From Clostridium cellulovorans 743B (GTDB lineage: Bacteria > Bacillota > Clostridia > Clostridiales > Clostridiaceae), in the NCBI RefSeq assembly GCF_000145275.1, contig NC_014393.1, positions 4,278,001 through 4,342,000 on the forward strand: DNA of 64,000 nt, read 5' to 3'. Shown one piece after another: positions 52,756 through 61,128 of the stretch. The notes beneath the pieces were generated by a model. That model searched no databases and was not told the DNA's origin. It saw only the letters and a program-made list of their open reading frames with translations. The translations under genes and the position numbers were made by a program. Numbering within the stretch: position 1 is the stretch's first letter; every line of letters begins with the position of its first letter.

Positions 52756-53052
52756 CTAAGCACATTTTAGCCACCTCTTTATTTTGCCTATAAGCTTGTT
52801 TAGAAATGATTGTTGTTGTGGTAGAGTATTTACCCTTACAGGCTTTTTATAACCCTTGTACGACTTATTATTGTGTTTGTAGCTTGTCTTTTCGCTTTTG
52901 TCTCTATAAATCTTTTCATAAAGAAAATCATAATCAAGATAAATATCAAATTCTTTTCGAGCTGCTTTCTTTATACTAATAGCTTCGATTTTGGCTTTAG
53001 CACCTTCGCCTTCAGCTACATAGGTTTTAAGTTTGTGTCTCACTCTTTTCAC
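52756..53052 (-). CDS. Hypothetical basic protein
   Basis: This 98-residue protein is strongly basic (many Lys/Arg, few acidic residues) and ends in a hydrophobic-basic helix (LNKLIGKIKRWLKCA). It may bind nucleic acid. It overlaps the previous gene by 26 bp. Family not recognised. Confidence 0.55.
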   Translation of the reverse strand: MKRVRHKLKTYVAEGEGAKAKIEAISIKKAARKEFDIYLDYDFLYEKIYRDKSEKTSYKHNNKSYKGYKKPVRVNTLPQQQSFLNKLIGKIKRWLKCA

Positions 53053-53251
53053 CCTCCCACTTTTTTATTAGGCTAGAAGTCACTATTTCCAGTAATCTCT
53101 CTTTGCTTACATCTTCACTTTTAAGTTGATTAAAAGTTTCATCTATACCAATGCATAGTTCAGCAATTACTTTAATCTTTGTACCTTTAGTTTCAACTTC
53201 ACAAACTGAAACATTTTTATCTTCTGAATCAATAATCTGTAACTTTAACAT
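53027..53251 (-). CDS. Hypothetical small protein
   Basis: This 74-residue protein resembles no family I know. It has a beta-rich N-terminus (LKLQIIDSEDKNVSVCEVET) and a helical C-terminus. It is in the early operon between the radical SAM gene and the basic protein gene. Confidence 0.5.
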   Translation of the reverse strand: MLKLQIIDSEDKNVSVCEVETKGTKIKVIAELCIGIDETFNQLKSEDVSKERLLEIVTSSLIKKWEGEKSETQT

Positions 53252-53334
53252 GTTTTTCTCCTTATTATCGCTATATCTAAATATAAAGATAAATAGATAT
53301 AGCGAATGTTTCTATCACTTAATTTACCTTGTTC

Positions 53335-54315
53335 CTAAATCATATTAACTTGGAGGTATTCTAATTGTGCTTTCTTCCAAGGCTCATACTCTTCCCAAGT
53401 GCAGCTCTTGTATATTCTTGAATTAACCCATCTTGCAAAATGTTTTAACCTAATGTCTTTCTTTTGGTTGTAGATCATTACAAATGGGTCTACTTTTAAC
53501 TCTCTAAGCTTTCTAAATCTATACATATCTTCTTCAAAAGTTGTGTTATAGCCAACCAACGTGAAGCACATATGTCTGTACGGTTTTATGAATTTGCTTA
53601 GGGTTTTTATGCCCTCTATAACCTTATCTTCAAAGGCCATCAAGTCCCATGTATAGTGCAATGACCTTAGATGTTTAACTTGTCCCATGGCTTGTGCTAT
53701 ATCATCGTTCATAAGCCTTATGTCGCATCCTTGATTAATATCAACTATTAACCCTCGTTCCTTAATCTCTACTAATTTATCTATACAATTAGGATCTGCA
53801 GTAATATTGTTATCATGGAGGATTATTATGTTTGAACGAGGATTAATTATATCTTTAATCTCTGCTACATTATGAAACTTTCCTTCTTTCTTAGGAACGA
53901 AACAAAAACCGCATTCCCGGATGCATCCTCGAGAAGTAAATCCCATCCCCGCATTGACTATCTCTGTAGCCTTTTGCAGTTTGCGTTCTTTTGTCATTAT
54001 TCCCCTCATGCGTGATGCAATTTCTTCAGCACTATATAAATCATAATCTGGCTTACTGTATTCAATTTTTCCTGGCAACACTTTATTGATGTCCCAACCA
54101 GTACCACCAATTTCAATTTTATCTCCATACTTTTGTATAAGTTCTTCGCACTTATATTTAGATCTAGTAAAAATAGCACTAGCGAAAATCTTTTCATATT
54201 CTGTATTAGGCTGAACAAATTCAACTTTTTCACCTTGTAACTTGTAAAAACTTGATATCTTCATGAGTGCTAAGTTAGGTATCTTGGAATCTACATCAAT
54301 TAATCCTATAGTCAT
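53335..54315 (-). CDS. Phage radical SAM protein with B12-binding-like N-terminus
   Basis: This 326-residue protein has an N-terminal Rossmann-type region (IGLIDVDSKIPNLALMKISS) like B12-binding domains, then the canonical cluster CIRECGFC (CX3CX2C) near residue 130 and radical SAM core motifs (IILHDNNITAD, GCDIRLM). Substrate unknown; homologues of this type occur in phages. ATG 54315 is used because GAGGTGG lies upstream; the longer reading starts at a TTG inside the previous stop. Confidence 0.85.
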   Translation of the reverse strand: MTIGLIDVDSKIPNLALMKISSFYKLQGEKVEFVQPNTEYEKIFASAIFTRSKYKCEELIQKYGDKIEIGGTGWDINKVLPGKIEYSKPDYDLYSAEEIASRMRGIMTKERKLQKATEIVNAGMGFTSRGCIRECGFCFVPKKEGKFHNVAEIKDIINPRSNIIILHDNNITADPNCIDKLVEIKERGLIVDINQGCDIRLMNDDIAQAMGQVKHLRSLHYTWDLMAFEDKVIEGIKTLSKFIKPYRHMCFTLVGYNTTFEEDMYRFRKLRELKVDPFVMIYNQKKDIRLKHFARWVNSRIYKSCTWEEYEPWKKAQLEYLQVNMI

Positions 54316-54323
54316 ATTCCACC

Positions 54324-54914
54324 TCAAACAACTATTTGTTTATAAAACTTGTCGTACTGTTCTATGTAATCCCATCTGTCTTGATATATATTGTATTTAC
54401 TTTTGTGATCTCCGATACTTAGTTGTGTTTGTTTTAAGAATTTACTGGGTATAATAAGTATTTTGTTTTCATCAATGCAAACTATCACATAAATATCGCA
54501 TGTAGGATTACTTTTTTCTAAGTTAAATGAATAGCATGACCACTGGTTTTGATGAGTATACTTATTAGCTGCTTTTACATCTATCTTGATATTGTCATTC
54601 ACTAATAAATCATAAGGGTGTCTTGCTGACATTTTCTCAACTCTATATCCCTTGTTTTCAAGTAATTCTTTAATCATCATTTCAGCATCAAAACCAGTTT
54701 TACTTTCAGAGTCACTTTGTTTCAAATTCATTTCTTCAGCTATCCCCTTAAAGCCACCGTTTCTTGAAATCGCAATACCTAAACCATGGCTTTTAGTTGC
54801 TAAAGTACACTCCTTATCACTAGGCATCCTATTAATGTCTAATGCTTTCATAACTTTTCTAACTTCATCATAAATCTTCTCTTTAGTCCATCTAATTCCA
54901 TGTGTATAACCCAT
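54324..54914 (-). CDS. PD-(D/E)XK-type nuclease-like protein
   Basis: The N-terminal 65 residues look like a homing-endonuclease-associated repeat (WTKEKIYDEVRKVMKAL, GFKGIAEEMNL). The C-terminal region has a PD-(D/E)XK pattern: HPYDLLVNDNIKIDVKAA (D then DVK). It probably cuts DNA or is a repair nuclease. It overlaps the radical SAM gene's ribosome site, so the two are coupled. Confidence 0.65.
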   Translation of the reverse strand: MGYTHGIRWTKEKIYDEVRKVMKALDINRMPSDKECTLATKSHGLGIAISRNGGFKGIAEEMNLKQSDSESKTGFDAEMMIKELLENKGYRVEKMSARHPYDLLVNDNIKIDVKAANKYTHQNQWSCYSFNLEKSNPTCDIYVIVCIDENKILIIPSKFLKQTQLSIGDHKSKYNIYQDRWDYIEQYDKFYKQIVV

Positions 54915-54925
54915 GTTTCACCACC

Positions 54926-55360
54926 TTAAAATGGTATAGAATCGTCCGAATCATCACAAGGACTTGTAAAATTATCATCAAAACCACCACCAAAACCTTG
55001 ATTACTACTTTGACTTTGATTGTTACTTTGCTGATTGCCATTTCCCCACTCAAGGAATTGAACTTCATCAGAAACAACTTCTGTAACATATCTCTTGCCT
55101 CCATCTTGTGCATCATAAGTTCTTGTTTGTATTCTTCCACTAACTCCTATTAGCTTGCCTTTAGTTGTGTAGTTGGCTACAGTCTCAGCAATCTTGCCAA
55201 AAACAACTATTGGAATGAAATCTGTTTCTTTCTGTCCATCTTTACTGGAAAACCTTCTATCAACCGCTATAGTAAAGTTAGCAACTGCTGTCCCTGTACC
55301 TTGTGCAAATTTTAGTTCTGGATCTCTTACAAGTCTTCCTATAAGTACCGCCTTATTCAT
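54926..55360 (-). CDS. ssb: Single-stranded DNA-binding protein
   Basis: This 144-residue SSB has an OB fold (MNKAVLIGRLVRDPELKFA, TAVANFTIAVDRRF, KGKLIGVSGRIQTRTYD), a Gln/Asn/Gly linker and the acidic tip DDSDDSIPF that binds partner proteins. ATG 55360 is used because AAGGAG lies eight bases upstream; the longer reading would start at a GTG within that site. It coats ssDNA in replication and Bet-mediated annealing. Confidence 0.95.
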   Translation of the reverse strand: MNKAVLIGRLVRDPELKFAQGTGTAVANFTIAVDRRFSSKDGQKETDFIPIVVFGKIAETVANYTTKGKLIGVSGRIQTRTYDAQDGGKRYVTEVVSDEVQFLEWGNGNQQSNNQSQSSNQGFGGGFDDNFTSPCDDSDDSIPF

Positions 55361-55378
55361 AATAACCACTCCTTAATC

Positions 55379-56002
55379 TTATTTGTGTCTATAAACAACC
55401 GTTCTATCTATTGTGTCCTCTAAGAACCTACTAGCTTCTAAATCTGCTGTATGTAATGCAATTACGCTTTTATACATATCCATGGCTTGGTTCATTTGCA
55501 TCTGCAATTCAGAAGGTTCTGAGTTGCCCATGTGCCACCTTATCATTAACATTTCTTCTAATGTAAGTCTGATGAAGTTTTGAATCATAATAACTGATTT
55601 CTCACCATGTCCCAAAGGCATACCATCATTAATCTTGTAACCATCGTAACTTTGCCATCTATTGTTATCACCTTTAGTCCAACAAGTTTCTAAACTATAG
55701 AAATTGGTTTTGCAAATATCATGCAGCAGTGCAGTAATTGCTATAGTGTCCTCAGAAAGTCCTAAATCAAATCTTTTATTCTTTTCATGTAAAAGTCCAA
55801 AAACATTCAAGCTGTGCCTAGCTAGTTGCCCTTCATAATTTCCGTGATATTTTGTACTAGCAGGAGCAATAAAGTAATCACTCTTGGTTTGTAACCATTC
55901 TATAAGTTTGTCCATGCCTGGTCTTTGTACTGTCTGCAAGATATGTAAGATTGTATTTTTATCTCTCTCGGCTTGTGCTTTGATTTCTAACTCAGTTAAC
56001 AT
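55379..56002 (-). CDS. HD-domain phosphohydrolase
   Basis: This 207-residue protein has HD motifs: QLARHSLNVF, ITALLHDICKTNFY (the HD pair), MPLGHGEKSV, and a late ALHTADLEASRF. Such enzymes cut phosphate bonds in nucleotides or RNA; in phages they often accompany recombination and SSB genes. Substrate unknown. Confidence 0.8.
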   Translation of the reverse strand: MLTELEIKAQAERDKNTILHILQTVQRPGMDKLIEWLQTKSDYFIAPASTKYHGNYEGQLARHSLNVFGLLHEKNKRFDLGLSEDTIAITALLHDICKTNFYSLETCWTKGDNNRWQSYDGYKINDGMPLGHGEKSVIMIQNFIRLTLEEMLMIRWHMGNSEPSELQMQMNQAMDMYKSVIALHTADLEASRFLEDTIDRTVVYRHK

Positions 56003-56014
56003 TCCTTATCCTCC

Positions 56015-56983
56015 TTAAAATGGGTCTTCCTCGGTCTCTTCTCCATCTTGTGGACTTTCCTCTTTTGTAGGAGGCTCTTCACTTGAAACTCCTTCTACAG
56101 GCTCAAAAACAACATCTTGAATATTTCTCTCTTCTTCTGTAGGCTCTTCATATAACTTGACTAACTTAATTAATTCCGAACAATCCCAACTAGATAAATT
56201 TCTTAGATTAAACTTACATTCTATAGCAAATCCTTCTAGCTTGGAAATATCACTTCCATCAACTAAACCTTTAGCCCTAGCTATATCCATAAGTAGCTTT
56301 TTTTCCTTGGTCGTTGCCATCTTTGGAGGTTCTTCCACTTTATTTTCCTCTCTCATTCTATCCTCGACATTAACTGGATCTGTTGGAAGGTCTTCGTCAA
56401 CTCCGACTTCCTCTGCTGTATAAAGCTGAGATAAGGAGTTAGGAAATGCTTCTCTTAAGGCTTGGACTAATGCAACCTTGCGAATCATTGTAGCGGGTTT
56501 ACTTCCCCACAAGGATTTACCAGTGTTGTATTCATCAAAACTTACTGTGTGATAAACCTCTTCTTTGTCATTTTTAAAAAATACTTTCGCCCATCCTCCA
56601 ACAAGTTCTTCCTTTTTTTCCTTGTGTTTACTTAGATAGAAAGTTCCTTCTCTTTCCTCTAATTCACCTTTAAGGTTAATGATTATTATTCCAGATTTCG
56701 AACCTTTATAGTTCTCATTGGTTTCTGCTCTCTTAGTAAAAGCATCTTTGCCAACTATCATTTGTGCTGCTTGGTCTCCATACTTAACCAAGTAAGCTTC
56801 TCTTAGAAATGGATTAAGCTTTTGTCCTTGACATAACTTTAGAAACATTCCAACCTCTTGGTCTGAAACTTTGTTAGCTTGACCACTTACTAAATATTTC
56901 TTTACTACTGCTGAGGAGAGTTTTATCTTTTCCCCTGCAACTTCATATTCTGCTATATTAATTAACCCTGTTTGATTTTCCAT
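56015..56983 (-). CDS. bet: Bet/RecT family recombinase
   Basis: This 322-residue single-strand annealing protein matches the phage Bet group: GMFLKLCQGQKLNPFLREAY, QMIVGKDAFTKRAETNENYK and GSKPATMIRKVALVQALREAF. The C-terminal third is acidic and disordered. It anneals homologous strands in phage recombination, probably with the SbcC-like ATPase and SSB next to it. Its start overlaps a small upstream gene (TAATG). Confidence 0.92.
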   Translation of the reverse strand: MENQTGLINIAEYEVAGEKIKLSSAVVKKYLVSGQANKVSDQEVGMFLKLCQGQKLNPFLREAYLVKYGDQAAQMIVGKDAFTKRAETNENYKGSKSGIIIINLKGELEEREGTFYLSKHKEKKEELVGGWAKVFFKNDKEEVYHTVSFDEYNTGKSLWGSKPATMIRKVALVQALREAFPNSLSQLYTAEEVGVDEDLPTDPVNVEDRMREENKVEEPPKMATTKEKKLLMDIARAKGLVDGSDISKLEGFAIECKFNLRNLSSWDCSELIKLVKLYEEPTEEERNIQDVVFEPVEGVSSEEPPTKEESPQDGEETEEDPF

Positions 56984-57150
56984 TATTCCTCTTCCTCCTC
57001 AAAATTTTCTAAGTATTCTTTATAAGTTAAATCACACCTTATGCCCTCACATTGATTGTATGGTGCATTATTTATTTTGGTTAATCCATAATCAGTGAGT
57101 GGGCAATAATTACACAATTCTTCATCTAATTCATCCTTTGATTTAGCCAT
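56983..57150 (-). CDS. Small cysteine-containing protein between ATPase and bet
   Basis: This 55-residue protein (MAKSKDELDEELCNYCPLTD...) has CNYC and a later CEGIRC, a possible zinc site. Its start overlaps the stop of the ATPase C-terminal gene and its TAA overlaps the bet ATG, so it is linked to both by TAATG. This supports a real gene. Function unknown. Confidence 0.6.
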   Translation of the reverse strand: MAKSKDELDEELCNYCPLTDYGLTKINNAPYNQCEGIRCDLTYKEYLENFEEEEE

Positions 57151-57530
57151 TATTCAATCACCTCTACTTTAATTTCTAGTAACCCTTTAACTACCTTAGT
57201 TAAAATCATTTGTGTATCTAGTTGTTTAACTACTGTTATTGATTCGCTATCATCAACAAACACTGGTATTTTTACGTTCATCACATTACTGATAAGATTA
57301 GATATCTCTAAGCCTGCTTTAATTCTTTCTGAATTGGAAAGTTTGTTGAACTCTTTACCTTCATATAAAATCTTGAACTTTTCTTTAAGCTCTCCATCCT
57401 TTGTAAGTTCTTCAAAACTTAATTCAACCTTATCAAGATACTGGTTAATAGTTGATGTTTGTTTATTAAGTCTAATAGTGTTAAATTGCTTTCCTGCATC
57501 AATAGCAAGTTTAATTTCTGCTAAATTCAA
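57150..57530 (-). CDS. SbcC-like ATPase, C-terminal half (Walker B part)
   Basis: This 126-residue frame starts at TTG and reads the ATPase C-terminal head: FNKLSNSERIKAGLEISNLI (signature-like) and IPVFVDDSESITVV (Walker B-like). Alone it lacks Walker A, which lies in the overlapping frame upstream (57511-58272). The frame continues without a stop upstream as YRQSKEI, so a one-base shift would fuse the two halves. Either a split two-gene ATPase, a programmed shift, or a mutation. Confidence 0.7.
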   Translation of the reverse strand: MNLAEIKLAIDAGKQFNTIRLNKQTSTINQYLDKVELSFEELTKDGELKEKFKILYEGKEFNKLSNSERIKAGLEISNLISNVMNVKIPVFVDDSESITVVKQLDTQMILTKVVKGLLEIKVEVIE

Positions 57531-58272
57531 TATCTCTTTGCTTTGCCTGTAAGTCTGCTAAAACATTATCCCTGGAACCTTCTTTAAGAGCATCTAATTT
57601 CTTTTGCAGTTCTTCAAGTTCCAAGATATCAAACTGTTTTTCCTCTGGAGCCTCTTTGACTTCCAGTGCTGAAATTTTACCTTCCAAGAAAATAACGTTG
57701 TCTTTATGTTCTTTAATTTCTGCGTTTTTATCTGATAAGAAAGTCTCTGGTATTTTGAAGTTGTTCTTTTTAAGAATCTCAGTAAAATATTCTCCTAGTT
57801 CCTGGAACACTTCTTCTTTTGGAACTGGCTTAAGAACTTCGCTAAGTAATTGCTTTGCATCTTTTGGTGCTAAGCTTGGAAAATAGTAAGGATTAAAGAT
57901 ACTTAAAAAGATATCTTTGCTTTTATATAACTCTGCTAGATCTGAATTATCTGCCTTGCTGCCATCAATAAACAATCCATTAGTTGAGCCTTTCTTTCTT
58001 CTAATGATGTTTTTCTCAGTACCGTCTATGATGCAATTCAACTCAACTTCTGTAATCTTTGGCTTATCATCATTAACAAGCCTTGTTGCTGCTTTTTCAT
58101 TTCCGTAAATATCACAGCCAGTAAATAGCCAACATATCGCTTCACCTACGGAACTTTTACCTATACCATTATCTGCTGATATAAGAGTTCTTTTCTCTCC
58201 TAGAACCACGGCTTTAGCTTCTTTGTAGCCTTTAAATCCTGTAATAGTTAAATCTTTAATTATTAGCTTCAT
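57511..58272 (-). CDS. SbcC/RecF-like ATPase, N-terminal half (Walker A part)
   Basis: This 253-residue AAA ATPase half has Walker A SADNGIGKSSVGEAICWLF and a following coiled-coil region (EIKEHKDNVIFLEGKI, LEELQKKLDALKEG). It resembles phage SbcC-like proteins that form a nuclease or annealing complex. The frame stops after DIEFSRN, with the C-terminal head in the next frame (57150-57530). Confidence 0.8.
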   Translation of the reverse strand: MKLIIKDLTITGFKGYKEAKAVVLGEKRTLISADNGIGKSSVGEAICWLFTGCDIYGNEKAATRLVNDDKPKITEVELNCIIDGTEKNIIRRKKGSTNGLFIDGSKADNSDLAELYKSKDIFLSIFNPYYFPSLAPKDAKQLLSEVLKPVPKEEVFQELGEYFTEILKKNNFKIPETFLSDKNAEIKEHKDNVIFLEGKISALEVKEAPEEKQFDILELEELQKKLDALKEGSRDNVLADLQAKQRDIEFSRN

Positions 58273-58558
58273 TTCTTTCTCTCCAATCTTTTTCTATTTC
58301 ATCAATATCAAATCCACAAGGATTCTTACTAAATAAGCTTTTGCAATGCCCATAAACAGCACAATCTTCACAATCACTTGTTAAACAATAATTTTCTATA
58401 AGTCTAAGACAACTAAAAAGCTTTTCTTCCGTTGTCAATCCTTCATCCTCCTTGATTTTATTTAAGCCACCCTTTATACTAAAAGTGCGAGTTTTAGTGA
58501 GGGTGTAGCTTAGTGCTATGCTCTTTTCTTTTATCTTTACAGGCATTGAGGTAATCAT
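58256..58558 (-). CDS. Hypothetical cysteine-containing protein
   Basis: This 100-residue protein has a C-terminal cysteine cluster (ENYCLTSDCEDCAVYGHC, then CGFD), probably metal-binding. It overlaps both neighbours (ATGA with the upstream gene). Family not recognised. Confidence 0.55.
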   Translation of the reverse strand: MITSMPVKIKEKSIALSYTLTKTRTFSIKGGLNKIKEDEGLTTEEKLFSCLRLIENYCLTSDCEDCAVYGHCKSLFSKNPCGFDIDEIEKDWRERNEANN

Positions 58559-59028
58559 CTAGAACTTTCTTTTGCATTCTTTGCCACCCCATTTCTTCTT
58601 TGACCTCTTTTCAACGGTGGTATGGTTGAGGCTTCTTCTTCACTCCATTCCCTTGCAATTCTTTCTCTAAATAGTTGTTCTGATATACCATTTCTTACTG
58701 CTACTTTCATAGCTTCACTAGCTTCTTTTTTTCTATTTGAAGCCATTTCGCTCCTTGTAAGAATAGGTGTACTTATAGCTTTTTCTATAGACCATTTAAG
58801 CCTTTTTACTCTTCCATATGCTGCTTCAAAACTTATACCGTTTTTTCTTGCTGTGTTTAATTGTTCTTTTGTAAATGGTGATTCTTCTCTGATTGTTTTA
58901 GGAGTAGCTAATGCTCTTGTTTTGCTCCATCCATATCTTCTTACCCTATCTTCAAATAATCTTCTTCCTATGCCGTTTTTCTCAGCTTTTAGATACTCTT
59001 CTGGTGTTATGTAATAATCAACATCCAT
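58555..59028 (-). CDS. Protein with three NUMOD-like HTH repeats
   Basis: This 157-residue protein is built of three ~45-residue units, each with (A/V)xxNGIxxxxFxxR(V/I)xRxxWS plus a TP/PP end: at about 12-46, 56-91 and 105-140. Such modular HTH repeats occur with phage nucleases and DNA-binding proteins. Its target is unknown. Confidence 0.6.
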   Translation of the reverse strand: MDVDYYITPEEYLKAEKNGIGRRLFEDRVRRYGWSKTRALATPKTIREESPFTKEQLNTARKNGISFEAAYGRVKRLKWSIEKAISTPILTRSEMASNRKKEASEAMKVAVRNGISEQLFRERIAREWSEEEASTIPPLKRGQRRNGVAKNAKESSR

Positions 59029-59044
59029 TTATATGAACTCCTTC

Positions 59045-59635
59045 CTAAAACACTTCTATACCTTCCTTTTTAGCCAACTCAATGTAGTTACTTATAGATA
59101 ATGTATTGTAATTATTCTGAAAAAGCCGTTTCTTAAACTCAGCCTTAGAGATTCTCTTTGGAAAATCTTCAAACATTAACTTTTGAGTTTTAACTTTTCT
59201 TCTTTTTCGAACCAAGACTGAAGCTTTTCCGCCATCAATTTTCTTTTGTTTTTTTACCTTTAGAAAGTCATCGTATAAAGGTCCTAGCTTTTCTCTGTAT
59301 ATAGCAATCCACATACAGTATGTTTTTCTATTAACATCATGTTTCTTTAAGCAATCAACCATCCTTGTATTAATAGTTGTGTACTCTTTTAGAAGAGCCT
59401 TGGTATTTCTAAATGTTGCTTTTTTAGTTGACTTAACAAGTACCTTTACAATGTCTTTAAATATAGGCTCGTCCACCAATGTAGCAAACATACCGTATAT
59501 TTTAGCAGCCATCATGCCAGTTTCATCTTGTATTTTAGTCATGCTCTTACCTTTTATGTACTGCTGAGCAATTTCTTCTAAGGTACTGTCTGGACTTAAT
59601 GTGTTTTCATCTGTTTCATAATCAGAAACTCTCAT
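59045..59635 (-). CDS. Hypothetical basic DNA-binding-like protein
   Basis: This 196-residue protein is helical and strongly basic in its C-terminal half (KKQKKIDGGKASVLVRKRRK). An N-terminal HTH-like stretch (LEEIAQQYIKGKSMTKIQDE) suggests DNA binding. It overlaps the AbrB-like gene by 14 bp. Family not recognised. Confidence 0.55.
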   Translation of the reverse strand: MRVSDYETDENTLSPDSTLEEIAQQYIKGKSMTKIQDETGMMAAKIYGMFATLVDEPIFKDIVKVLVKSTKKATFRNTKALLKEYTTINTRMVDCLKKHDVNRKTYCMWIAIYREKLGPLYDDFLKVKKQKKIDGGKASVLVRKRRKVKTQKLMFEDFPKRISKAEFKKRLFQNNYNTLSISNYIELAKKEGIEVF

Positions 59636-59870
59636 TTTTTAGTTCCTCCTTGCATTCTTTACAAATACATTTGCCTTTAAGGTAGGTAACATTCCTTACA
59701 TTCCCACAGAAGATACAACCTGGCTGATGTTTCTTTAAGATGATCGTTTCATTTTCTGTAAAGATTTCTAGACCATCACCCACTTCTATTTCTAAGGTCC
59801 TTCTTAACTCTATTGGAAACACTATTCTTCCTAACTGATCTAATTTCCTAACCACGCCTGTACTCTTCAT
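59622..59870 (-). CDS. AbrB/SpoVT-type regulator with zinc-knuckle tail
   Basis: This 82-residue protein has an AbrB-like swapped-hairpin domain (GVVRKLDQLGRIVFPIELRR, VGDGLEIFTENETIILKK) and a C-terminal CIFC...CICKEC zinc-type motif. It is probably a transition-state-type transcription regulator of phage or host genes. Confidence 0.88.
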   Translation of the reverse strand: MKSTGVVRKLDQLGRIVFPIELRRTLEIEVGDGLEIFTENETIILKKHQPGCIFCGNVRNVTYLKGKCICKECKEELKNESF

Positions 59871-60005
59871 GATTAATTTTCCTCCTCAATATTTTCTTCT
59901 ATAGGCATAAACCCACTTTCTAATAGACCTTGAAAAACCTTTTCATCATATCCTATTGATTCAACTTCATATCCTGTTTGATTCATCTTTCTTTCCTCCT
60001 AATTT
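59871..60005. other. Gap with a possible broken small gene
   Basis: From ATG 59987 the minus strand reads MNQTGYEVESIGYDEK and then frameshifts at an A5 tract; one base different would give VFQGLLESGFMPIEEN ending before the AbrB gene. As written it is not a convincing gene. Nothing else is seen here. Confidence 0.35.
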
Positions 60006-60197
60006 TTAATCTATTACTTCAAAGGTTTCCTTTAACCAACAATCAAAACATTGTATAGGAAAACCTTTGTTATCAATTCTTTCAATGAATTTAGAGCCTA
60101 CTTCATTCTCTTTAATTTTAGCTAGTACACCCTTACCATTCTTAAGCAGTGTTCCTACAGGCAAATCAATAACTTCTATGATATTGTAAGTATTTAT
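60006..60197 (-). CDS. Small protein without a standard start codon
   Basis: The frame 60006-60197 reads NTYNIIEVIDLPVGTLLKNG and on to CFDCWLKETFEVID. It looks coding and has GGGAGG upstream, but in place of an ATG there is ATA (60197). A TTG at 60164 would give 52 residues. Possibly an ATG lost to mutation or error, or an unusual initiation. Contains CFDC. Function unknown. Confidence 0.45.
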   Translation of the reverse strand: MNTYNIIEVIDLPVGTLLKNGKGVLAKIKENEVGSKFIERIDNKGFPIQCFDCWLKETFEVID

Positions 60198-60748
60198 GAT
60201 GAAGCACCTCCCTCAATAAACCACTTTCCGTTATTCATAACATCTTTAATATCTTCTGATTCATCTTCTAGGATAAGAGTTAAAATCTCTGAGAAATCAT
60301 AATAATCATCTATCACAAAATCTTTGTGCTCAACTCTGCATTTTGCATTTCTAGCCTGCATAACTTCTGTAAAGGTAACTGGTTTTTCTACTAAAATAAA
60401 TTCAGCGTTTAGCCATAAATCAGACATTACAAGTATTGCTCTGTTTGCCTGTTCTTTTATGACTTTGTGGTCATTATTCCAAGTAATTTCATAAACAGCA
60501 TTTTGATAAATAAATTCAGTTCCTACTGGAAACCCTAGTAACTCCCAAATCTTATAGGTTTTCTTTTGTGGTGGCTGATTTTTAATTTTCCATTCTAGTT
60601 CATCTATGATATTGCCATACAGATTAGGCGAACAGCTTCTTAACTTGCATGATCCATTATTGTGTTTGCCAATATCACATTTATCACATCCAGCCAACGC
60701 ACAATGCCCCTTAATTACTTTTATTGCTTCAATAATTTCCTTCTTCAT
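60194..60748 (-). CDS. Hypothetical protein with cysteine-rich N-terminus
   Basis: This 184-residue protein has an N-terminal cysteine cluster (CALAGCDKCDIGKHNNGSC) and an unassigned mixed domain (YKIWELLGFPVGTEFIYQNA). It lies in the early operon of small genes. Family not recognised. Confidence 0.6.
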   Translation of the reverse strand: MKKEIIEAIKVIKGHCALAGCDKCDIGKHNNGSCKLRSCSPNLYGNIIDELEWKIKNQPPQKKTYKIWELLGFPVGTEFIYQNAVYEITWNNDHKVIKEQANRAILVMSDLWLNAEFILVEKPVTFTEVMQARNAKCRVEHKDFVIDDYYDFSEILTLILEDESEDIKDVMNNGKWFIEGGASS

Positions 60749-60749
60749 T

Positions 60750-60983
60750 TCAACCCCTCCTCACTTTATTACTTACATTTTCTTTAATACATTTACACCA
60801 TTCTCTCAAAACCCATGTTCTGTCTTGTAGTTTTGCAACTCCATCGGCTTTGATTTCAATAACTTTTATACCATTACTCTTCTTAAGATTTTTATTAAGT
60901 TGAACTTTAATCTTTCCTAGGTGTTTTAAAAACTTCTTATAAGAAAATACATAAACATTACCTTCAACAAATTGTTTAGCCAT
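60750..60983 (-). CDS. Hypothetical basic protein
   Basis: This 77-residue basic protein starts at ATG 60983 (MAKQFVEGNVYVF), where GTGAGGAAG precedes it; a longer reading from 61070 runs through the neighbouring gene. Function unknown. Confidence 0.55.
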   Translation of the reverse strand: MAKQFVEGNVYVFSYKKFLKHLGKIKVQLNKNLKKSNGIKVIEIKADGVAKLQDRTWVLREWCKCIKENVSNKVRRG

Positions 60984-61128
60984 TATCTTCCTCACTTTCT
61001 GCATCTGGACCTTCTCCAAATTGCTCTGCACATTTCTTACTATCTGGAATGAAATACATGCATCTGTCACCAGTTACATCACATATCCAACCTTCATCTT
61101 CATCAAATTCAGCACATTTACAACTCAT
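60976..61128 (-). CDS. Small cysteine-containing acidic protein
   Basis: This 50-residue protein (MSCKCAEFDEDEGWICDVTG...) starts at ATG 61128 after AGGAGGGG; the longer reading from 61209 would run antisense to nothing but lacks a site. Cys residues may bind metal. Function unknown. Confidence 0.55.
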   Translation of the reverse strand: MSCKCAEFDEDEGWICDVTGDRCMYFIPDSKKCAEQFGEGPDAESEEDNG

